Source of the DNA: Amycolatopsis sp. FDAARGOS 1241
GTDB lineage: Bacteria > Actinomycetota > Actinomycetes > Mycobacteriales > Pseudonocardiaceae
NCBI RefSeq assembly: GCF_016889705.1
Contig: NZ_CP069526.1
Location: 186,001 to 250,000 of the forward strand
Reading direction: 5' to 3'
DNA: 64,000 bases
Under the pieces are notes generated by a model that was not told where the DNA came from, searched no databases, and worked only from the letters and a program-made list of their open reading frames with translations. Each line of letters starts with the position of its first letter. Position 1 is the first letter of the stretch. A program made the translations under genes and the position numbers. Positions 1 to 8,130 of the stretch are shown piece after piece.

Positions 1-972
1 CACGGTCAAGAACTGGTCTACATCACCGGGTTGAAGGTCCACCGCGCCGCCGGAACCTACCGAGGCGAGGGCAAGACCGACGAGAAAGACGCGTTCGTCA
101 TCGCCGATCAGGCCCGCGTCCGCCGCGACCTCGGCCCGCTGCGGGCCGGGGACGAACTCGCGGTTGACCTGCGGACCCTGACCAACCGGCGCACCGACCT
201 GGTCTGCGACCGCACCCGGGCGATCAACCGTATCCGCCACCAGCTGCTGGAGTACTTCCCCGCGCTGGAACGCAGCCTCGAGTTGTCCCGCAAAGGACAC
301 CTGGTGCTGCTGACCGGCTACCAAACCCCGGACGCGATCCGGCGTCTGGGCGAGCAACGCCTGATCCACTGGCTGCACAACCGCAAGGTCCGCAAAGCCG
401 ACACGGTCGCCCACGCGGCGATCGAAGCCGCCGCCGCGCAACAAACCACGCTGCCCGGGCAGAAACTCGCTGCCGCGATGGTCGAACGGCTGGCCAAGGG
501 GGTGATCGCCCTCAACACGGAAATCGCCGAGCTCGACGCGATGATCGAGGAGCGATGTCGCCGGCACCGCTACGCCGACGTGATCCTCACCCTGCCCGGG
601 TTCGGCCCGACCCTCGCCGCGGAATTCCTCGCCGCTACCGGCGGGGACATCGCCGCGTTCGGCTCGGTCGACCGTCTCGCCGGCTACGCCGGGCTGGCTC
701 CGGTTCCCCGCGACTCCGGCCGGATCCGCGGCAACCTCAGGCGGCCTCGCCGCTACCACCGCGGTTTGCTGCGGGCCTGTTACCTCGCCGCCTCGGCCAG
801 CCTGCCCGGCTGCCCGATTTCCAAGGCCTACTACCGGCGCAAACGCGCCGAAGGCAAACGACATGAACAAGCGCTGCTCTGCCTCGCCCGCCGACGCCTG
901 AACGTCCTGTGGGCCATGCTCCGCGACAACGCCAACTACCACGCCTCACCCCCGATCCCAGCAGCAGCGTGA
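1..972 (+). CDS. IS110-family transposase, 5' end cut by the window edge
   Basis: DEDD-type transposase/recombinase of the IS110 family, which moves an insertion sequence without classical DDE chemistry. The reading frame is open from base 1 (HGQELVYITGLKVHRAAG), so the apparent TTG start at 31 is internal. Near the N-terminus of the visible part, the TDEKDAFVIADQAR stretch carries the last acidic residues of the DEDD nuclease fold. The C-terminal Transposase_20 domain is seen from about residue 185 (LTLPGFGPTLAAEFLAATG), with the conserved serine in APVPRDSGRIRG and a long basic tail. The C-terminus looks complete. The 210 bp between the stop codon and the next gene presumably holds the right end of the element; I see no clear terminal inverted repeats, as is usual for IS110. 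The left end, where IS110 elements usually carry a structured noncoding RNA, lies outside the window. Confidence 0.93.
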   Translation, partial: HGQELVYITGLKVHRAAGTYRGEGKTDEKDAFVIADQARVRRDLGPLRAGDELAVDLRTLTNRRTDLVCDRTRAINRIRHQLLEYFPALERSLELSRKGHLVLLTGYQTPDAIRRLGEQRLIHWLHNRKVRKADTVAHAAIEAAAAQQTTLPGQKLAAAMVERLAKGVIALNTEIAELDAMIEERCRRHRYADVILTLPGFGPTLAAEFLAATGGDIAAFGSVDRLAGYAGLAPVPRDSGRIRGNLRRPRRYHRGLLRACYLAASASLPGCPISKAYYRRKRAEGKRHEQALLCLARRRLNVLWAMLRDNANYHASPPIPAAA

Positions 973-1182
973 CTTGACAATCCCCATTGGGAAGTCCTTT
1001 CCCGTTCGGTTCACGAGGGAGTCGGAACCGCACCGGCGGACCGGACACGGGACGTCAAGAACGTTCCGGAACCGGGTCGAACGCGATCGACCGGGGCCAG
1101 GCCCACGAGGGCTCGACCCCCGCGGGCCGTTCGCGAAGCGCCGTCGAACGCGTCCGCACCCAGGGACAGCCGCCGCGGCGGG

Positions 1183-1755
1183 TCAGCGGACGACGTTGTA
1201 CGTCAGGTGCGTCATCGTCGGTGTGGCCACCACGTCGGTGCGCTCCAGCGCGATGTGGCGTTCGGCCAGGTCGCCGAACAGCCGCACGCCCGCGCCGAAC
1301 ACCAGGGGCACCAGGTGGATGCGCAGTTCGTCGACGACGCCGAGCTGCAGGCACTGGTCGATCGGCGAACCGCTCATCAGCACGACGTCGAGGTCGCCCG
1401 CGGCCGCTTTCGCTTGCGCCAGCGCACTTTCCGGGCCGTCGGTGACGAACGTGAACGTGGTCTTGCCCTGCACCCGCGGTTCGGCCGCGCGGTGGGTGAG
1501 CACGAACGACGGCCGCTCGAACGCTCCGTCCGGGCCCCATATGTCGATGCCCATGTCGAACGTCGTGCGCCCGAGCACGAACGCCCCGGTACCGGTGAAA
1601 AACCCGGCCATCACCTGGTGGTCGACTTCGTTGCCGTGGGCCATCCACGTGTGGAGCAGATCGCCGTCGCGCCCGAGCCGGTGCTCGGTGTTGGTGCCGG
1701 GCCCGGCGACGACGCCGTCGAGCGACATGCTGATCTCCGCGATGACCTTCCCCAT
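1183..1755 (-). CDS. dihydrofolate reductase family protein (RibD C-terminal-like)
   Basis: A 190-residue protein of the stand-alone RibD-C/DHFR-like reductase family, presumably an NADPH-dependent cytoplasmic reductase of unknown substrate. Family marks are the N-terminal GKVIAEISMSLDGVVAGPG strand, FVLGRTTFDMG, a nucleotide-binding VVLMSGSPIDQCLQLGVVDELRIHLVPLVFGAGVRLF and a C-terminal strand. Length matches the family. ATG at 1755 has AAGGAG seven bases upstream. It lies 19 bp downstream of the Rsm22-like gene on the same strand, so co-transcription is possible. Members are often found next to ECF sigma factor or DGPF genes in actinobacteria, and such a cluster lies close by on the other strand. 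The family is clear; the substrate is not. Confidence 0.88.
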   Translation of the reverse strand: MGKVIAEISMSLDGVVAGPGTNTEHRLGRDGDLLHTWMAHGNEVDHQVMAGFFTGTGAFVLGRTTFDMGIDIWGPDGAFERPSFVLTHRAAEPRVQGKTTFTFVTDGPESALAQAKAAAGDLDVVLMSGSPIDQCLQLGVVDELRIHLVPLVFGAGVRLFGDLAERHIALERTDVVATPTMTHLTYNVVR

Positions 1756-1774
1756 CGGCCTGCTCCTTCGTGGT

Positions 1775-2794
1775 TCAGCTGCCGGCCTGCTCTGTCGTGG
1801 TCCAAGGGTCGCCCCACGAAGCGTCGCGGGCCGCGCGGTAGCGGGGACCGTGGCGTTTGGACACCGTGACCCCCGGCGCGAGGCCCTCCACGGTACACAA
1901 ATCCAGCTGTACGAAGCCCTTGTGTTTGCGGGGGTGCCGCAGGATTCGCGCGGCGGGCCGGTCGAGCGCGGTGCCCAGCGGCGCCGTCGCGACGTACGAG
2001 AACTTCTCGTCCTCGAACCCGAGCGTGCCCGACTTGATGCGCCGGTGGACCCCGGAACGCGGCAGCCGTGCCGAGAAGTGGCACCAGTCGTCGCCGGGGA
2101 CGATCGGGCACTCGCCGTCGTGCGGGCACGGCGCGACCACCGCGTGGCCCAGCTCCCGCAGCACGTCGCGGGCGGCGCGGATGCTCGCGAAGCCGGCGGG
2201 CGTGCCCGGCTCGATCAGCGCGACCACGCCGGCCGACGCGGCCAGCCAGCGCACCACGCCGGCGCGCTTGGCTTCCGGCAGCTCACCCAGCACGTACGAC
2301 AGCGTGACCAGATCCGTTGCCGGCAACGGCACCGATGGGTCGATCAGCCCGCGCTGCCACGTGGCACCGCGCACCGCCGGCTCCTCGGCGGTCGCCGCCA
2401 GCTTGCGGCCCAGCGTCACCGCGCCCGCGACTTGTTCGACGACCGTGCACTTCTCCAGCGCCGGCCACACGCCGGCCGCGGCCCAGACCGCCGCGCCCGT
2501 GCCGCCGCCCACGTCGAGCTGCGTGCGGGGCGCGAACGAAGGAGCGGCCGCGGCGACCTCGCCGAGCACGGAGCTGACCGCCGCGTACGTCGCCGGCATC
2601 CGGTAACCCGCGTAAGCGGCGACGTCGAGCTCCGAGGCGAGGATCGGCGCAGTCGCGGAGTCGCCCGAGCGGTAGCGCGAGCTGAGCTTGTCGACCGCCT
2701 GGGCGAGCCGGGATTCGGGGAACCGGCCCAGCTCGTCGTCGAGGGCGGTCCGCAGGTCGTCGGGGAGGTGTGCCACGACCACAAATTCTCTCAC
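1775..2794 (-). CDS. Rsm22-like small-ribosomal-subunit methyltransferase
   Basis: A 339-residue SAM-dependent methyltransferase-fold protein of the Rsm22/METTL17 family, thought to act in small-ribosomal-subunit assembly or rRNA methylation. The SAM-binding glycine loop is QLDVGGGTGAAVWAA (around residues 92-106), followed by an acidic VVE and the LSYVLGELPEAKR strand. Cysteines in CPHDGEC and DWCHF, with a further C in LDLCTVEG, match the metal or Fe-S site known from this family. The start is uncertain: GTG at 2794 gives the longest form, and in-frame GTGs follow closely (MREFVVVAHL). It is transcribed divergently from the DGPF/ECF cluster with 138 bp between starts. Confidence 0.85.
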   Translation of the reverse strand: MREFVVVAHLPDDLRTALDDELGRFPESRLAQAVDKLSSRYRSGDSATAPILASELDVAAYAGYRMPATYAAVSSVLGEVAAAAPSFAPRTQLDVGGGTGAAVWAAAGVWPALEKCTVVEQVAGAVTLGRKLAATAEEPAVRGATWQRGLIDPSVPLPATDLVTLSYVLGELPEAKRAGVVRWLAASAGVVALIEPGTPAGFASIRAARDVLRELGHAVVAPCPHDGECPIVPGDDWCHFSARLPRSGVHRRIKSGTLGFEDEKFSYVATAPLGTALDRPAARILRHPRKHKGFVQLDLCTVEGLAPGVTVSKRHGPRYRAARDASWGDPWTTTEQAGS

Positions 2795-2862
2795 GCCCGA
2801 TTTGTCCCCGAGCTGACGCCTGACCTGCTAGTTTCGGCGCCTGGAAAAAAGTTCGGGCGCCT

Positions 2863-2889
2863 TGTCGATCCAGTGGCCGCCCGTTCGAC
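2863..2889 (+). promoter_or_regulatory. candidate ECF-type promoter for the DGPF-sigma cluster
   Basis: TGTCGA (2863-2868) and CGAC (2886-2889) are separated by 17 bases, with the first DGPF gene starting 43 bases downstream. TGTCGA/CGAC-type elements have been described for promoters of the ECF42 sigma group (recalled, not checked here). The arrangement suggests that the sigma factor encoded downstream controls its own cluster. No transcript evidence is available. Confidence 0.5.
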
Positions 2890-2932
2890 GCAGGGGTGAA
2901 GACAAGCCGAACACAGAGAGAGGATCTCCGAA

Positions 2933-3361
2933 ATGCGGTTCATGGTGATCATGAAGGCCAGCGAAGAGTCCGAGTCCGGCCAGCTGCCCAGCACCGAGAT
3001 GCTCGCCGAGATGGGCAAGTTCAACGAGGAGCTCGTGAAGGCCGGCGTGATGCTCGCCGGTGAGGGCCTGACCTCGAGCGCGGACGGCGCGCGGGTGCGC
3101 TTCTCGGGCAAGTCCGAGCCGACGGTGATCGACGGACCGTTCGCCGAGACCAAGGAGCTCGTGGCCGGCTTCTGGATCCTGCAGGTCCGCTCGAAGGAAG
3201 AGGTCATCGAGTGGGTCAAGCGCGTGCCGAACACCGACGGTGCGCACCACGAGATCGAGATCCGGCGCATCGCCGAGGCCGAGGACTTCGGCGACAACCT
3301 GACCCCGGAGCTGCGCGAAGCCGAGGAGCGGCTGCGTGAGCAGGCGGCGAAGAACGCCTGA
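2933..3361 (+). CDS. YciI-related DGPF-domain protein 1
   Basis: A 142-residue DGPF (YCII-like) protein. The domain begins with MRFMVIMKASEESESG and contains the signature DGPFAETKELVAGFWILQV at about residues 65-85. The function is not established; these small cytoplasmic proteins are the standard genomic partners of ECF42-type sigma factors and form ferredoxin-like dimers. The ATG is preceded by AGAGAGGATC. Its stop overlaps the next start (ATGA at 3358-3361), so it is translationally coupled to the second DGPF gene. It has a charged C-terminal extension (ELREAEERLREQAAKNA) that the second copy lacks. Confidence 0.9.
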   Translation: MRFMVIMKASEESESGQLPSTEMLAEMGKFNEELVKAGVMLAGEGLTSSADGARVRFSGKSEPTVIDGPFAETKELVAGFWILQVRSKEEVIEWVKRVPNTDGAHHEIEIRRIAEAEDFGDNLTPELREAEERLREQAAKNA

Positions 3362-3717
3362 TGCGTTTCCTGGTGATGATCAAGGCCAGCGCGGACTCCG
3401 AAGCCGGGGTCCCGCCGAGCCGCGAGCTCGTCGAACAGATGGGGAAGTTCAACGACGAGCTCGCGGCCTCGGGCTACCTCGTGGCGGCCGAAGGACTCAC
3501 CCCGAGCTCGGCAGGCGCGCGATTGGTCTACTTCGACGGCGATCCCGAGCCCCAGGTGGTCGACGGGCCGTTCGCGGAGACGAAGGAGCTCGTGGCCGGG
3601 GTGTGGATCCTGCAGGGGGAGTCGCTCGCGGAGATCGTGGAGCTGCTCAAGCGCGCGCCCAACCCCGAACTGCGGCCGGGCACCGTCGAGGTCCGGCCGC
3701 TGTCCGAACCGCTCTGA
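3361..3717 (+). CDS. YciI-related DGPF-domain protein 2
   Basis: A 118-residue paralogue of the preceding protein, with the same start (MRFLVMIKASADSEAG) and the same DGPFAETKELVAGVWILQ signature. Residue identity over the shared core is high, so the pair looks like a tandem duplication. It is translationally coupled upstream through ATGA and followed after five bases by a strong hairpin, then the sigma factor. The role is inferred only from context: DGPF proteins accompany ECF42-type sigma factors and may be part of the regulated output or of sensing. Confidence 0.9.
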   Translation: MRFLVMIKASADSEAGVPPSRELVEQMGKFNDELAASGYLVAAEGLTPSSAGARLVYFDGDPEPQVVDGPFAETKELVAGVWILQGESLAEIVELLKRAPNPELRPGTVEVRPLSEPL

Positions 3718-3721
3718 CCCG

Positions 3722-3754
3722 TGGCTCGCCCGAGGCTTGCCCTCGGGCGAGCCA
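3722..3754 (+). terminator. 14-bp perfect hairpin between the DGPF genes and the sigma gene
   Basis: TGGCTCGCCCGAGG (3722-3735) and its exact complement CCTCGGGCGAGCCA (3741-3754) are separated by a five-base loop. No T-run follows. It begins four bases after the DGPF stop and ends 17 bases before the sigma factor start at 3772. It could be an intrinsic terminator or attenuator lowering sigma expression relative to the DGPF genes, or an mRNA stabiliser. It also shows that the upstream GTG at 3721 is not the true sigma start, since its codons would encode the hairpin. Confidence 0.7.
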
Positions 3755-3771
3755 GCCTGTCTGATGGGCTC

Positions 3772-5022
3772 GTGGACACGCACGGTGCCGTGGAGGCGGT
3801 CTGGCGGATCGAGTCCGCGCGAGTCATCGCTGGTCTCGCGCGGATGGTGCGCGACGTCGGGCTCGCGGAGGAGCTCGCGCAGGACGCGTTGGTCGCCGCT
3901 CTCGAGCAGTGGCCGGAGACCGGTGTGCCGCGCAACCCCGGTGCGTGGCTGATGACCACGGCCAAGCGCCGTGCGATCGACCAGTTCCGCCGCAACGAAA
4001 CCTTCGGCCGCAAGCTCGAGGAGATCGGGCGCGACCAGCAGCTCGGCGAGGGTGTGCTGCCGGACTTCGACGCCGTGCTCGACGAGGAGCACATCGAAGA
4101 CGACATCCTGCGGCTCGTGTTCACGGCGTGCCACCCGGTGCTGGCGACGCCGGCGCGGGTCGCGTTGACGCTGCGCATGCTCGGTGGTCTGACCACCGAC
4201 GAGATCGCCCGTGCGTTCCTCGTCAAGGAGTCGACGGTCGCGCAGCGGATCGTGCGCGCGAAGAAGTCGCTGGCCGACGCGAAGGTGCCTTTCGAGGTGC
4301 CCGTCGGCGAAGAGCGGCGGGCGCGGCTTTCCTCCGTGCTGGAAGTGATCTACCTGATTTTCAACGAGGGCTACTCCGCCACCCGCGGCGACGACTGGAT
4401 GCGCCCCGCCCTGTGCGAAGACGCGCTGCGGCTCGCCCGCGTGCTCAGCGGGCTGATGCCCGACGAGCCGGAGGTGCACGGCCTCGCCGCGCTGCTCGAG
4501 ATCCAGGCGTCGCGTTCGGCCGCGCGCACCGGCCCGGGCGGCGAGCCGGTTCTGCTGCTGGAGCAGGACCGCGGCCGGTGGGACCAGCTGCTGATCCGCC
4601 GCGGGCTCACCGCGCTGACGCGCTCGGAAGAACTCGCGGACGGCGCGTACGGGCCGTATTCGGCGCAGGCCGCGATCGCCGCGTGCCACGCTCGCGCCCG
4701 CACCCCGGAAGAGACGGACTGGACGCGCATCGCCGCGCTGTACTCCGGCCTCGCCCAGCTCACGCCGTCGCCGGTGATCGAACTGAACCGCGCGGTCGCC
4801 GTCTCGATGGCCGACGGCCCGGAAGCCGGCCTGCAACTCGTGGACAAGCTCTTGGACGAACCAGCGCTCAAGAACTACCACCTCCTGCCGAGCGTCCGCG
4901 GCGATTTCCTGGTGAAACTGGGCCGTCTGAGCGAAGCCAAGGCGGAATTCGAGCGCGCCGCGGACATGACCGGCAACGAACGCGAACGCACCCTGCTCCT
5001 CAACCGCGCGGCGGCTTGCTGA
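3772..5022 (+). CDS. ECF42-type RNA polymerase sigma factor with C-terminal TPR-like extension
   Basis: A 416-residue group-specific sigma factor, much longer than a minimal ECF sigma (about 180 aa). Region 2 is seen in VDTHGAVEAVWRIESARVIAGLARMVRDVGLAEELAQDALVAAL and GAWLMTTAKRRAIDQFRR. Region 4 is TLRMLGGLTTDEIARAFLVKESTVAQRIVRAKKSLADA. After that comes a long alpha-helical extension (NEGYSAT...ALCEDALRLARVLSGLMPDEPEVHGLAALLEIQASR...) typical of ECF42, where a C-terminal extension replaces an anti-sigma factor. GTG at 3772 matches the family start; the longer GTG at 3721 would translate a hairpin. It sits with two DGPF genes, the conserved neighbours. The stop codon lies inside the first unit of the downstream 134-bp repeat array. 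Confidence 0.92.
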   Translation: MDTHGAVEAVWRIESARVIAGLARMVRDVGLAEELAQDALVAALEQWPETGVPRNPGAWLMTTAKRRAIDQFRRNETFGRKLEEIGRDQQLGEGVLPDFDAVLDEEHIEDDILRLVFTACHPVLATPARVALTLRMLGGLTTDEIARAFLVKESTVAQRIVRAKKSLADAKVPFEVPVGEERRARLSSVLEVIYLIFNEGYSATRGDDWMRPALCEDALRLARVLSGLMPDEPEVHGLAALLEIQASRSAARTGPGGEPVLLLEQDRGRWDQLLIRRGLTALTRSEELADGAYGPYSAQAAIAACHARARTPEETDWTRIAALYSGLAQLTPSPVIELNRAVAVSMADGPEAGLQLVDKLLDEPALKNYHLLPSVRGDFLVKLGRLSEAKAEFERAADMTGNERERTLLLNRAAAC

Positions 5023-5990
5023 TCGGGCGTCTGTGTGGCGGTGTGCGGTGTTCGGTGTCCTGTACGGGGTTGGCGGGCCGTTGTCCGGGTGCCGGGCGGT
5101 CGCCGTTGCGCTGGTGGCGGCAGCTCGGCGAGCTGGAAGCTGCCCGGCGGTTTGCTGATCGGGTTTTGCCGCTGTGTGGCGGCATTCTCCGTTGCGCGCG
5201 CGGCTGACAGGCCGTTGTCCGGGGAGCAGGCGACCTGCCTTGCGCCGGTGGCGGCAGGCCGGTGAGCGGGAAGCTGCCCGGCGGTTTGCTGATCGGGTTA
5301 TGCCGCTGCGTGGCGGTGTTCGGTGTCGTGTACGGGGTTGGCGGGCCGTTGTCCGGGATGCCGAGCGGTCTTCGTTGCGCCGGTGGCGCCAGGCCGGTGA
5401 GCGGGAAGCTGCCCGGCGGTTTGCTGATCGAGTCTGCCGCTGTGCGGCGGCATTCTCCGTTGTGCGCGGGGTTGGCGGGCCGTTGTCCGGGATGCCGAGC
5501 GGTCTTCGTTGCGCCGGTGGCGGCAGGTCGGCGAGCTGGAAGCTGCCCGGCGGTTTGCTGATCGGGTTATGCCGCTGCGTGGCGGTGTTCGATGTTGTGC
5601 GCGGGGTTGGCGGGCCGTTGTCCGGGATGCCGAGCGGTCTTCGTTGCGCCGGTGGCGCCAGGCCAGGGAGCGGAAAGCTGCCCGGCGGTTTGCTGATCGA
5701 GTCTGCCGCTGTGTGGCGGTGTTCTCCGTTGTGCGCGGGGTTGGCGGGCCGTTGTCGGGGTGCCGGGCGGTCTTCGTTGCGCCGGTGGCGGCAGGCCAGG
5801 GAGCAGGCAGCCGCCCGGCGGCTTCCTGATGGGGCGTCTGTGCTGCGGTGCTCGGTGTTGTGCGCGGAGTTGGCAGGCCGCTGTCCAGGGAACCGACGAC
5901 CTGCCTCGCGCGGACGGCGGCAGACCAGGGAACAGGAAAGCCGCTCGCCGGCTCGGGATCTGTTACCGGGGTACGAAACGCTGCTTGTGG
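5004..5990. repeat. tandem array of ~134-bp units with two-unit higher-order period
   Basis: Units can be aligned at the motif GCTGCCCGGCGGTTTGCTGA, starting at about 5005 (degenerate, inside the sigma gene), 5139, 5273, 5408, 5542, 5677, 5810 and 5940 (degenerate). Spacings are 134, 134, 135, 134, 135, 133 and 130 bases. Lengths are not multiples of three, so no reading frame is kept and the array is probably noncoding, although it stays open by chance in several frames. Units starting at 5273 and 5542 share GGGTTATGCCGCTGCG, while those at 5408 and 5677 share GAGTCTGCCGCTGTG, giving an A-B-A-B pattern with a 269-bp period. Outer units are more diverged. I do not recognise the family. The sequence from about 5990 to 6350 holds no gene I can support. 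Confidence 0.9.
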
Positions 5991-6353
5991 CGCCAACCGT
6001 ACTGGTGATTCCGAGGCCTTTCCGGCCCTGGACAACCGATTCCCTATCGCCGGCCGGGCCCGACCCCGGGAACCTCACCCGACAGGATCCCGGCCACCGT
6101 CTGCCGGGACATAACCGCGACCGAACGCACCCAAACTCGGCCGAACGACCCCGCAAGACCTCCAACCGGGATACTCCGAAGGCCTCACACAGTTGCTCAC
6201 CATGGACCAGCAGCAGCGGTCATAACCCCATTCCACCAACTGCCGGCCCATCCCGGCCGGGAGAAAAGTCCCCCGCCCTCCCAAGGGGGCGTCCCACGTC
6301 CATTCTATCCGCCACCCCCGACAAATCCGGCCGCGAGTCGAGATGGCCACGAG

Positions 6354-6383
6354 TTGTCCACAACTCGCCCGCCCTGTGGACAA
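6354..6383. promoter_or_regulatory. pair of inverted DnaA-box-like sequences
   Basis: TTGTCCACA (6354-6362) and its reverse complement TGTGGACAA (6375-6383) are 12 bases apart. TTGTCCACA is the DnaA-box consensus of high-GC actinobacteria. The left box is also within a palindrome, CGAGTTGTCCACAACTCG. The pair sits five bases beyond the stop codon of the nuclease-like gene, so it could equally be part of a terminator. Two boxes alone do not make an origin. Confidence 0.5.
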
Positions 6384-6387
6384 CTGC

Positions 6388-7257
6388 TCACGCTTCGACG
6401 AAAACGATGCGTTCCGGTGGCACAATGAGTTTCACGGTCTGGCGCTTGACTTCGACGAGCGTGGCGAGTTCCGTTGACTGTCCATCCGGGACGGTGAACA
6501 GGCGGTCGTCGCGGGTGTCGAGGAAGTGTGCGAAGCCGGCGAGGGACACGCCGCCCGTCTCGTCGAGCGCGAGGTAGTCGGCGAGGCGGCGGAAGAGCTT
6601 GGGCAGCAGCACGAGTTCGTCTTCCAGTTGCGCGCGGGAACGCAGCCGGAAGCCCGCCGTCGTCACGTCCGAGGCCCACACGCCGCTGCCCGAGGCGCGT
6701 GCGGCTTCGGCTGCCTCGGCGAGCGATTGGCGCAGATCGACGTACAGCAACGAGTAGAAGGTGGGGTAGGTGAGGCCTTCGGAGACGAGCTGGTAGTTCA
6801 CAGAGTTCTTCAGCGCTTTGACGTCGAGGAACACCTCGCTGCCGTCGACGGAGCGGCCGGGCCGCTGGCCCGGGAAGGCGAACGCGACCGCGCGACCGTA
6901 CTTGTCGGCGAACCTCGTGAGGATGTGCCCGGCGACCTTCTCCGGTTTCGCGGACGTGACCGCACCGCTGTCGTCACGGGTCACGGAGGTGAAGCCGAGG
7001 AGTGCGACGAGCCGATCCGCCGCTGCGCCGCCGAGCGAGGCGGGCTGGTGCAGCATGTCACCACTGCGGGGGCGGTAGTGCGTCTCCAGCGCGTCGATTG
7101 CGTCGAGGCGCAGCTGCATGCCGCCGCGGGAGTTGAGCCGCACGCGGAGGCCGGCCTTCTTCGTCGCGTCGGGGTCGTCGGGGTAGAACCGCACGGAGTC
7201 GCCGTCCGGTGCGGCACCGAGGAGCTGGAACGTGCCTTTGATCAGCGTCAGTGGCAT
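6388..7257 (-). CDS. SNase-like (thermonuclease-fold) hypothetical protein
   Basis: A 289-residue protein with no signal peptide. The N-terminal half resembles a staphylococcal-nuclease-like OB fold: GDSVRFYPDD, then VRLNSRGGMQLRLDAIDALETHYRP (compare the SNase motif VRLxGIDAPE) and later ARASGSGVWASD. The classical second arginine and glutamate of the SNase active site are not clearly placed, so catalysis is uncertain. The C-terminal part (LPKLFRRLADYLALDETGG... FLDTRDDRLFTVPDGQSTELATLVEV) is unrecognised. ATG at 7257 (MPLTLIKG) is preferred over the GTG nine bases upstream. It stands alone, with DnaA-box-like sequences just past its 3' end. Confidence 0.65.
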   Translation of the reverse strand: MPLTLIKGTFQLLGAAPDGDSVRFYPDDPDATKKAGLRVRLNSRGGMQLRLDAIDALETHYRPRSGDMLHQPASLGGAAADRLVALLGFTSVTRDDSGAVTSAKPEKVAGHILTRFADKYGRAVAFAFPGQRPGRSVDGSEVFLDVKALKNSVNYQLVSEGLTYPTFYSLLYVDLRQSLAEAAEAARASGSGVWASDVTTAGFRLRSRAQLEDELVLLPKLFRRLADYLALDETGGVSLAGFAHFLDTRDDRLFTVPDGQSTELATLVEVKRQTVKLIVPPERIVFVEA

Positions 7258-7367
7258 GTGTTCCACGGTAGGTCGCGCGGCGGCGGAGGTGCCCGGTTTT
7301 CATCCGGACAGCCCAGCAACCGCCCACAGTGGACGGTTACTGGCTGACCGGAAACGCGGGAAAGCCG

Positions 7368-8130
7368 TCAAGGGATCATGAACTCGAGCACGGTGGCCTG
7401 CAGCAGCGAGATCACGCCGACCACGGCGGTGCGGGCGAGCGACCACAGGAAGGTCTGGCGCAGCAGTGATCCTTCCTTTCCGCTCTGCCCGATCGCCGTC
7501 GCGCGATCGACAGGTTCTGCGGTGAGATCATCTTGCCCATCACGCCGCCGGAAGTGTTGGTGGTGCCCGCCAGCACGGGGTCGAGGTGCAGCTGCTGCGC
7601 CGAGATCACCTGCATGGGCCCGAAGAGGCTGTTGGTCGACGCGTCGGAACCCGTGAGGAACACGCCGAGCCAGCCGATGTACGCGGAGAAGATCGGGAAC
7701 AGGACACCGGTGGTCGCGAGCGCGAGGCCGAGCGTCTGCGTGGCGCCGGAGTAGTTCATGACGAACGCGATCGCGAGGATCATGAAGATCGTCGCCAGGG
7801 CCCAGCGCATCTGGTGCAGCGTGTCGCGGTACGTCCGGAGCAGTTGCTTCGGCCGGGCGCCCATGGCGAATCCCGCGATCACCGTGGCGATCAGGGCGAC
7901 CGTGCCGGGGAGAAGAGGAAGTCGACGGTGAACGTGGCCGCGTAGGGCGTGTTCTTCGGCGTGATCGGCCCGTGCTGGATCACCTGGTTGTGCAGACCTG
8001 GACAGGCGAAGACCCAGTCGGCCTTGTGGAGGAGCTTCGTGAGGTCCAACCACACGGGCAAGTGCGTGAAGATCGTGCCGATGCGGGAGAGGAAGATCGC
8101 GATGATCAGGATGATGTAGGGGCCGCGGGT
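7368..8130 (-). pseudogene. L-lactate permease (LctP/LldP family) remnant, N-terminus lost, two frameshifts
   Basis: The C-terminal third of a lactate/glycolate-type permease can be read on this strand in three frame segments. First comes GPYIILIIAIFLSRIGTIFTHLPVWLDL... to FTVDFLFSP (about 8130-7912). Then GTVALIATVIAGFAMGARPKQLLRTYRDTLHQMRWALATIF... TGSDASTNSLFGPMQVISAQQ... SSGGVMGKMISPQNLSIA, with the typical T/NTSGGVxGKMISPQN motif. The last is ATAIGQSGKEGSLLRQTFLWSLARTAVVGVISLLQATVLEFMIP ending at 7368. Breaks are near 7910 (one C missing from a C run) and near 7502. An intact family member is about 550 aa; here everything upstream of the membrane segment at about 8130 is replaced by repetitive GC-rich DNA. 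It was presumably inactivated. Confidence 0.85.

Noticed and set aside
974..2899. Long plus-strand frame of 641 codons
   Set aside because: It is antisense to the DHFR-family and Rsm22-like genes, both of which have clear conserved motifs; the translated product is Arg-rich and matches nothing.
5004..5990. CRISPR-like array
   Set aside because: Units are contiguous 134-bp repeats with no unique spacers, and no cas genes are present.
2791..6165. A 1124-codon open frame on the minus strand with repeated Arg/Pro/Ala-rich segments of about 45 residues
   Set aside because: It runs antisense to the DGPF and sigma genes and through the 134-bp array. The peptide repeats are the DNA repeat read in changing frames, and no start or family fits.
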